IMG/VR virus record: IMGVR_UViG_3300021364_000106
Location: 1 to 31,333 of that record
Direction: 5' to 3' (one strand)
Origin: a virus
DNA: 31,333 nt
Below are positions 30,113-31,333 of this stretch, in pieces. Below the pieces are notes generated by a model that had not been told where the DNA came from, did no database searches, and saw only the letters and a list, made by a program, of their open reading frames with translations. Position 1 is the stretch's first letter, and each line of letters starts with the position of its first letter. The position numbers and the translations under genes were made by a program.

Positions 30113-31333
30113 ATGGCTTTACTAGATTTCTTACGATCAACAGTACCTGTAGACGCTAACGCCCAAAGCGGTTTTACTCAAGGTGCTGAAGATTATATGA
30201 GGCGCAGGAGAGCTGGCCTAGAAAATCAACGCCTAACACGGGAAGAAAATTTCCGTAAGATGGAAATGAATAGACCTCCTGCTCAGTTTAACGCAGAAGA
30301 GTTAGCAGGGCAGATAAATACTGGTCTTCGAAATATACCTGCAGAAGTTGTCCGTGAACAAGAAGGGGCAGGTGGTGTTGATGCTAACGAAGAGTTTCCA
30401 GGTGGTGTAGTAACCACGCCTAAACCTGCAACAGAAATTCCACCTGCTCTAACAAACGAAACTCCTTTTCCAGGTCAGATTACTTTTCCTGAGTATGAGC
30501 AACCTGATCTTTCAGGTTTGTTTCCAGAAGGCACTACACAAAAAACTGATGCACAAGCTGAAGAAAAAGAAGCATTGCATGTACAAGGTATGCCTTGGAA
30601 AGTAGTACCTAAAGGTAATGGACAGGTACTAGTACATAATGGTGTTGAGTATAATATCAAAGATGTTATGGGCGATGGTACTAGTTTTCAAATCGTAGAT
30701 AGATTTGGCAGACCTAACTTTCCTTTAACAGATGCATTCACTAAAGGTCGTGCTCAAGGAATCGTAAATACAGAGATAAACGTAGGAGATGTGGATACAA
30801 ATGTAGCTACACCTCAAGCACCTACTCAAAACAAATTTATAGATAGCGCAGTCGCATCTGTAAAAAACAACAAATTTAGAAGTCTACAATCACAGTTAAC
30901 TGTTGAGCAAGCTAGGTTGATTGGCATACCTGAGGGTGAAGCTCTCGCATTGCTAGCTATAGAATCTAACTTTGGTAATATACCATTTACAGGTCGTAAA
31001 GCTAAAGGTGCTTTGCAGATAGAAGCTCCTGCATTTACAGATGTAAAACAATTTTACGCTGGTAAAATGCCAGCGGGTGCAAATCCAGGGGAATGGGCAA
31101 GGCTAAAGAATATTGCTGCTGGTTTACCAAAGAATTTTTCTGGATTGTCTGATAATAGAGATCAGATTACAGCTGCCCTACTATATTTAAAACTAATTAA
31201 ATACAAAGGTGTAGACCCTAAGTTTCAAGGGGCTGCATATAACGATGGTTATAGTAAATTTATAGGTATTAACTCTCTACAAGATGTAAAGAAGTTTGCT
31301 AAAAACCACGACTATAATTCAGTAAACACATAC
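30113..31333 (+). CDS. Internal virion lytic transglycosylase, C-terminus beyond window
   Basis: The frame stays open for 407 codons from ATG 30113 to the window edge. The first 240 residues are charged or low-complexity. Residues about 270-390 are a lysozyme-like transglycosylase domain: LALLAIESNFGN with catalytic Glu284, then AKGALQIEAPAF (297-308) and GAAYNDGY (373-380). Such domains in virion proteins (as in T7 gp16) locally open peptidoglycan for DNA entry, distinct from the lysis endolysin. AGGTG lies upstream. Total length unknown; T7-type relatives can exceed 1000 residues. Confidence 0.85.
   Translation, partial: MALLDFLRSTVPVDANAQSGFTQGAEDYMRRRRAGLENQRLTREENFRKMEMNRPPAQFNAEELAGQINTGLRNIPAEVVREQEGAGGVDANEEFPGGVVTTPKPATEIPPALTNETPFPGQITFPEYEQPDLSGLFPEGTTQKTDAQAEEKEALHVQGMPWKVVPKGNGQVLVHNGVEYNIKDVMGDGTSFQIVDRFGRPNFPLTDAFTKGRAQGIVNTEINVGDVDTNVATPQAPTQNKFIDSAVASVKNNKFRSLQSQLTVEQARLIGIPEGEALALLAIESNFGNIPFTGRKAKGALQIEAPAFTDVKQFYAGKMPAGANPGEWARLKNIAAGLPKNFSGLSDNRDQITAALLYLKLIKYKGVDPKFQGAAYNDGYSKFIGINSLQDVKKFAKNHDYNSVNTY

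Overview
The window is a segment of a tailed double-stranded DNA phage with podovirus-like, short-tailed architecture. It has a P22-like portal and coat, head-tail adaptors, a probable beta-propeller nozzle and internal ejection proteins, but no tape-measure, sheath or tail-tube genes. Gene families resemble those of uncultured aquatic podoviruses. I see no integrase, repressor, RNA polymerase, DNA polymerase or tRNA gene. Strong Shine-Dalgarno sequences and sigma70-like promoters fit a Gram-negative host, which cannot be named from this window.

Left part (1-3610), all on the minus strand: two short transcription units. The first (3610 to 2615) has three small unknown genes, each followed by a strong hairpin; the last hairpin is a U-tract terminator. 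The second (2078 to 1) has an unknown 126-aa protein, a zinc-ribbon protein, two tiny membrane proteins, a 62-aa protein and a MoxR/CobS-like AAA ATPase that runs off the edge; the last five are chained by ATGA or short overlaps. The 536-bp AT-rich gap between the units holds a dense cluster of TAGATT motifs, tandem repeats and several inverted repeats. It is the best candidate for an origin or control region.

Centre (3611-3956): a divergent control region with a sigma70-like promoter on each side and a long imperfect palindrome between them.

Right part (3957-31333), all on the plus strand: the virion and lysis genes. First is a packaging unit (small terminase, a nested small ORF, TerL) closed by a strong terminator. 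Then come a small Gly/Lys protein, portal, unknown, scaffold, major capsid and a probable decoration protein, followed by a terminator. Next are three tiny Lys/Arg/Cys-rich proteins, two adaptor-like proteins, and a large host-recognition block (13422-22383). That block has a BppU-like domain protein, a repeat/LamG-like fibre, three fibres with related N-terminal domains, and an RCC1-type beta-propeller fibre. A lysis cluster follows (XhlA-like protein, Lys/Cys-rich peptide, EF-hand membrane protein, 3-TM holin, M15 endolysin). Last are the nozzle candidate and internal/ejection proteins, ending in a truncated lytic transglycosylase.

The most unusual points are the intergenic regulatory/repeat region, the serial duplication of fibre anchor domains, the RCC1-like fibre, the EF-hand membrane protein in the lysis cluster, and the set of very small basic Cys-rich proteins.
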